In this document: one piece after another, positions 14,659-17,551 of the stretch | Position numbering within the stretch: the first letter of the stretch is position 1 | Layout of the letters: every line of letters begins with the position of its first letter | Assembly (NCBI GenBank): GCA_964626495.1 | Contig: CAZVFT010000053.1 | Location: 1-17,551 of the forward strand | DNA length: 17,551 nt | Direction: 5' to 3' | Source: JACNLN01 sp964626495 | GTDB lineage: Bacteria; Fidelibacterota; Marinisomatia; Marinisomatales; CAZVFT01 | Translations under genes and position numbers: made by a program | The notes under the pieces: model-generated | What the model saw: the letters and a program-made list of their open reading frames with translations, nothing else | Database searches by the model: none | Told to the model about the DNA's origin: nothing

Positions 14659-17154
14659 ATGAATAACGACAACCTACGAATAGGGGTGTTTGTTTGCGAA
14701 TGCGGAAAGAACATTGCGGGATCGCTGGACTGTGAAGCTGTCCGGGAATTTGCCGAAGAGCTGCCCAACGTGGTCTGTTCCGTTCTCAACAAGTACACCT
14801 GTGCTGAACCGGGTCAACAGGAGATTAAAAAATACATCAAAGAGCAAAACCTGAACCGTGTGGTGGTTGCATCCTGTTCTCCACGGATGCATGAACCAAC
14901 ATTCCGGAATTGCGTTTCGGAAGCAGGACTGAACCGCTACCTATTGGAAATGGCTAATATCCGGGAACACTGCAGTTGGGCACATTTAGATGATTGGGAT
15001 GGTGCCACAGAAAAAGCCAAGGATATCGTAAAAGTATCCGTCGCCCGTGCAGCTCTTTTGCAACCGCAAACCGAAACTGAATTGCCGGTAATTAAAGACG
15101 TGCTGGTTATTGGTGGTGGGGTGGCTGGAATCCAAGCCGCATTGGATCTGGCGGATGCTGGTTATCAAGTCCATTTAGTAGAAAAGGAGGCATCCGTTGG
15201 TGGGATTATGGCCGCGTTAGACAAGACGTACCCCACTATGGATTGTTCTATATGAATACTCGGACCGAAGATGATGGATGTCGGTCGACATCCCCGAATT
15301 AATCTCCTGACTTACAGCGAAATAGAAAATATCGGCGGTTATATTGGCAATTTCCATGTGACTGTGCGCAAGAAAGCTCGTTATGTGGATGAAGCTGAGT
15401 GCAATGCCTGTGGTGAGTGTGAACTGGTCTGCCCCGTGGTAGCACCAGACGAATTCCAAGAAGGGTTCTCTTCTCGGAAAGCAATTTACATGCCGTTCCC
15501 ACAAGCTGTCCCTTCTGTCTATATCCTGAACGATAAAGACTGTCTGGGTCACAACCCCATCGCCTGTGGAAAATGTGCCGACGTCTGCGAAAAGAACTGC
15601 ATTGACTTCGATATGAAAGACAAGATGATTTCCCTTGATGTAGGAGCTGTCATCGTTGCTACTGGCATGGACGTTTATGATCCTACTGTGATGGACGAAT
15701 ATGGGTATACACGCTTGGAGAATGTTATCACCAGTATGGAGTTCGAGCGCCTGATATCTGCTGGCGGACCTACAGAAGGTCATTTTATTCGTCCTACGGA
15801 TCAGACAACACCTAAACGGATTGCCTTTATTCAATGTGTTGGTTCACGATCTCAATCACCCATTGGAAATCCCTACTGCAGTAACATCTGTTGTATGAAT
15901 ACTATCAAAGACAGTTTGCTCCTGAAAGATCACTATCCCGATACGGAAATAACTGTGTTTTATATGGACATTCGGGCTTTTGGCAAGGGATTTGAGGATT
16001 TGTATCAACGCAGTAAACAGACTGGTGTACAATACATCAGAGGTTTACCGGGAGAAATGTTTGAAGATTCTGAGACCAAAAACCTGACAATGTTTGTAGA
16101 GGATACTGTTGCCAATACAGTGAAAGACTATGAATTTGATATGGTAATTTTGTCTGTGGGTGTAATTCCCCGGAGTGATAGTAATATCGTTCAAAAACTG
16201 CTTACACTGTCACGTACGGAAGATGGATTTTTTATGGAATCCCATCCAAAACTCAAACCGGTTGATGCGCCCACAGGAGGTGTTTACTTCGCTGGCTGTG
16301 CTGAATTTCCCAAGGATGTAAAAGACAGCGTCACACAGGCAAGTGCTGCTGCTGCTCGCGCACAGATTCTCCTGAATGCCGGTCAGATCAGTGTGGAAGC
16401 TATTACTTCTGTATGCTATGAGGATTTGTGTACTTCCTGTGGAATCTGCGTGAAAGCCTGTCCCTTCAATGCCATTACTGGTGGTGATCCAAAAACCAAG
16501 ACCCCCGCAGAAATTATAGAAGCTGCCTGTAAGGGCTGTGGAACCTGTGCCGCAGAATGTAATTTCGACGCCATTTCGATGAAGCACTTTGAAGATGCCC
16601 AGATTATGGCTCAGGTTGAAGCAATCTTGGATAGAGATGCGGAAGAAAAAATACCTGTATTTGCATGTAACTGGTGTTCATATGCCGGTGCGGACTTAGC
16701 CGGACTTTCCCGAATGCAATATCCCATTTCACAACGGGTAATCCGTACGATGTGCAGTGGTCGTGTGGACTCTAATTTTGTTCTTTATGCATTTGAGTTG
16801 GGCGCACCAATAGTACTGGTTTCTGGCTGTCACTTTGCCGACTGCCATTACATTGATGCGAACCGCTGGACCCAAAAACGGGTGGAAAAACTTTGGGATA
16901 AACTGGAGAAGCTTGGTATCCGACCTGAACGGCTGCAACTTGAATGGATTAGTGCTGCTGAAGGTCAGAAGTGGGCGCGAACTATGAAAGACCTGGAAGA
17001 AATGCGTAAAAAAGTGACAGAGGAAGAAATTGAACATACCAAGAAAGTCCTGAGTGAAGAACGGAAAAAAGCAGAAGCCAAAAAAGCAAAGAGAGAAAAA
17101 AAGAAGACTGAGAAAAAAGCAAAGAAAAAAATCCCTGTTGAAGCAGCGGCTTGA
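14659..17154 (+). CDS. hdrA: HdrA-type FAD electron-bifurcating subunit fused to MvhD, predicted selenoprotein with Sec199
   Basis: HdrA carries the FAD that splits electron pairs between ferredoxin and an HdrBC-type disulfide reductase. From ATG 14659 through an in-frame TGA at 15253-15255 the protein is 831 residues. The N-terminal HdrA domain (GVFVCECGKNI, VVVASCSPRMHEP) is followed by an FAD motif VLVIGGGVAGIQAALDLA at about 148. Next comes MDCSI-U-ILGPKMMDVGRHP at about 194-212, where the UGA stands at the conserved second cysteine of the DCSxC motif. Further 4Fe-4S motifs are CNACGECELVCP (about 248), CGKCADVCEKNC (about 303), CTSCGICVKACP (about 590) and CKGCGTCAAEC (about 624). An MvhD domain from about 665 keeps CNWCSYAGAD, MCSGRVD and GCHFADCHY. 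The last 43 residues are highly charged (Lys/Glu/Ala). TAGGAGT precedes the start. Without recoding the gene would be split in two. Confidence 0.93.
15253..15293 (+). promoter_or_regulatory. Sec UGA codon and bacterial SECIS element in hdrA
   Basis: The UGA is at 15253-15255. GGATGTC (15276-15282) pairs perfectly with GACATCC (15287-15293) around the tetraloop GGTC. The loop starts with two Gs, 27 bases after the UGA, and equals the GGUC core of the E. coli fdhF SECIS loop. Distance, stem length and loop all fit a bacterial SECIS element that binds SelB. Confidence 0.85.
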
Positions 17155-17165
17155 TGATAACGGGC

Positions 17166-17233
17166 AAGTAGTAAGGCTTTAACGAGCGTGGCAGAGTTAT
17201 CAGATAAACTCCGTCACTCATCGTTCACTACTT
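17166..17233. repeat. Imperfect hairpin after hdrA
   Basis: AAGTAGT (17166-17172) pairs with ACTACTT (17227-17233), AACGA (17181-17185) with TCGTT (17221-17225), GTGGC (17188-17192) with GTCAC (17213-17217) and GAGTT (17194-17198) with AACTC (17207-17211), with small mismatches and an asymmetric internal loop. There is no T tract after it, so it is more likely an RNA-processing or stability hairpin, or a palindromic repeat, than a standard terminator. Confidence 0.45.
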
Positions 17234-17258
17234 TACCACTGACCAAGATGAGGTAACC

Positions 17259-17402
17259 ATGGAAGAAGTTGATTTTAAATGTCTACATTGTGGACACGAA
17301 TTTCGAGGACCGTACGATAAAAAGGTTCCAATGGAACGTGCTTGTCCAAAATGCAACAGTAATAGCATCCGTAAAGTAAAAATACCTGTTAAAAAACCTT
17401 GA
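17259..17402 (+). CDS. Small zinc-ribbon protein
   Basis: A 47-residue protein with two CxxC pairs, KCLHCGHEF near the start and ACPKCNSNSI near residue 30, the pattern of a rubredoxin-like or FmdB-like zinc ribbon. The tail is basic (RKVKIPVKKP). The ATG at 17259 has GATGAGG upstream as a modest ribosome binding site. It lies about 105 bases after hdrA, separated by a hairpin, and could be the last gene of the Hdr operon. Zinc or iron binding is expected from the cysteines; the role is unknown. Confidence 0.7.
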   Translation: MEEVDFKCLHCGHEFRGPYDKKVPMERACPKCNSNSIRKVKIPVKKP

Positions 17403-17456
17403 TAACATAATTTCTGTTTACTTTCAAATAGTGTAACCTGCAGATAATATTATATT

Positions 17457-17486
17457 GTTTGGGGAAAAGAAGTTTTCACCCCCAAC
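17457..17486. repeat. Hairpin between the zinc-ribbon gene and the next gene
   Basis: GGGGAAAA (17461-17468) pairs with TTTT (17473-17476) and CCCC (17479-17482) with a two-base CA bulge, and GTT/AAC extends the base. No clear T run follows on the + strand. It could be an intrinsic terminator-like or leader hairpin. Confidence 0.3.
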
Positions 17487-17541
17487 CTCCACTGAAATAA
17501 TTCTACCAAATTCATCGTTATATATTTTCAAAGGAGCATTG

Positions 17542-17551
17542 ATGACCTTTT
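17542..17551 (+). CDS. Start of a further gene, cut by the window end
   Basis: ATG at 17542 (MTF...) follows AAGGAG at 17531-17536 with a five-base gap, an excellent ribosome binding site. Only three codons are inside the window, so nothing can be said about the product. Confidence 0.5.

Noticed and set aside
15253..15255. TGA inside hdrA as a real stop, giving two genes (14659-15255 and 15271-17154) or a pseudogene
   Set aside because: The frames are in phase, the codon falls on a conserved cysteine, a SECIS-like hairpin follows, and both halves are intact.
15217..15834. 205-codon open frame on the minus strand across hdrA
   Set aside because: It lies fully antisense to a well-supported gene and shows no domain features.
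1..17551. CRISPR array, transposase or integrase, phage genes
   Set aside because: No regularly spaced repeats and no recognisable transposase, recombinase or phage structural gene were found on either strand.

Overview
The window looks like a fragment of an anaerobic (or microaerobic) bacterial genome of moderate to low G+C, probably from an uncultured lineage. The evidence is the density of iron-sulfur proteins, a ferredoxin-dependent 2-oxoacid oxidoreductase, Hdr/MvhD-type electron-transfer proteins and in-frame UGA (selenocysteine) codons with bacterial-style SECIS hairpins. Candidate phyla of the FCB type or Deltaproteobacteria-like sulfate reducers would fit. I cannot assign a taxon from sequence alone. 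All convincing genes are on the + strand.

Layout. Positions 1-348 are non-coding and hold a strong hairpin and a tail that looks like an old repeat. Positions 349-1604 hold a cysteine-rich 4Fe-4S protein and a small membrane protein. Positions 1747-6060 form a tight group: selD (selenophosphate synthetase, read through an in-frame UGA), a class I methyltransferase, a Nudix hydrolase fused to an RsbRD-N-like helical domain, an ArsP/UPF0718-type permease and its usual thioredoxin-like partner. Positions 6061-6755 are a long AT-rich gap containing a compact GC-rich, foldable segment (6206-6316) that may be a structured RNA. Positions 6756-10424 hold a two-CW protein, a four-subunit 2-oxoacid:ferredoxin oxidoreductase (order delta-alpha-beta-gamma) and an NTF2-like protein. 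Positions 10515-17154 encode an NfnB/GltD-like flavoprotein fused to an MvhD domain, an intruding four-helix-bundle gene flanked by inverted repeats, an HdrC-HdrB fusion and an HdrA-MvhD fusion. HdrA is also read through an in-frame UGA. A 47-residue zinc-ribbon gene and the start of another gene close the window.

How it fits together. The oxidoreductase makes or uses reduced ferredoxin. The NfnB-like/MvhD protein, HdrCB and HdrA/MvhD contain the parts expected of a soluble flavin-based electron-bifurcating complex that would connect NAD(P)H, ferredoxin and a disulfide-like acceptor. There is no adjacent hydrogenase, formate dehydrogenase or FlxAB. selD provides the selenium donor needed to make HdrA, and is itself predicted to be a selenoprotein. 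Standard gene calling would truncate both SelD and HdrA at the UGA codons. These two recoded genes and the associated Hdr module are the most interesting content of the window.
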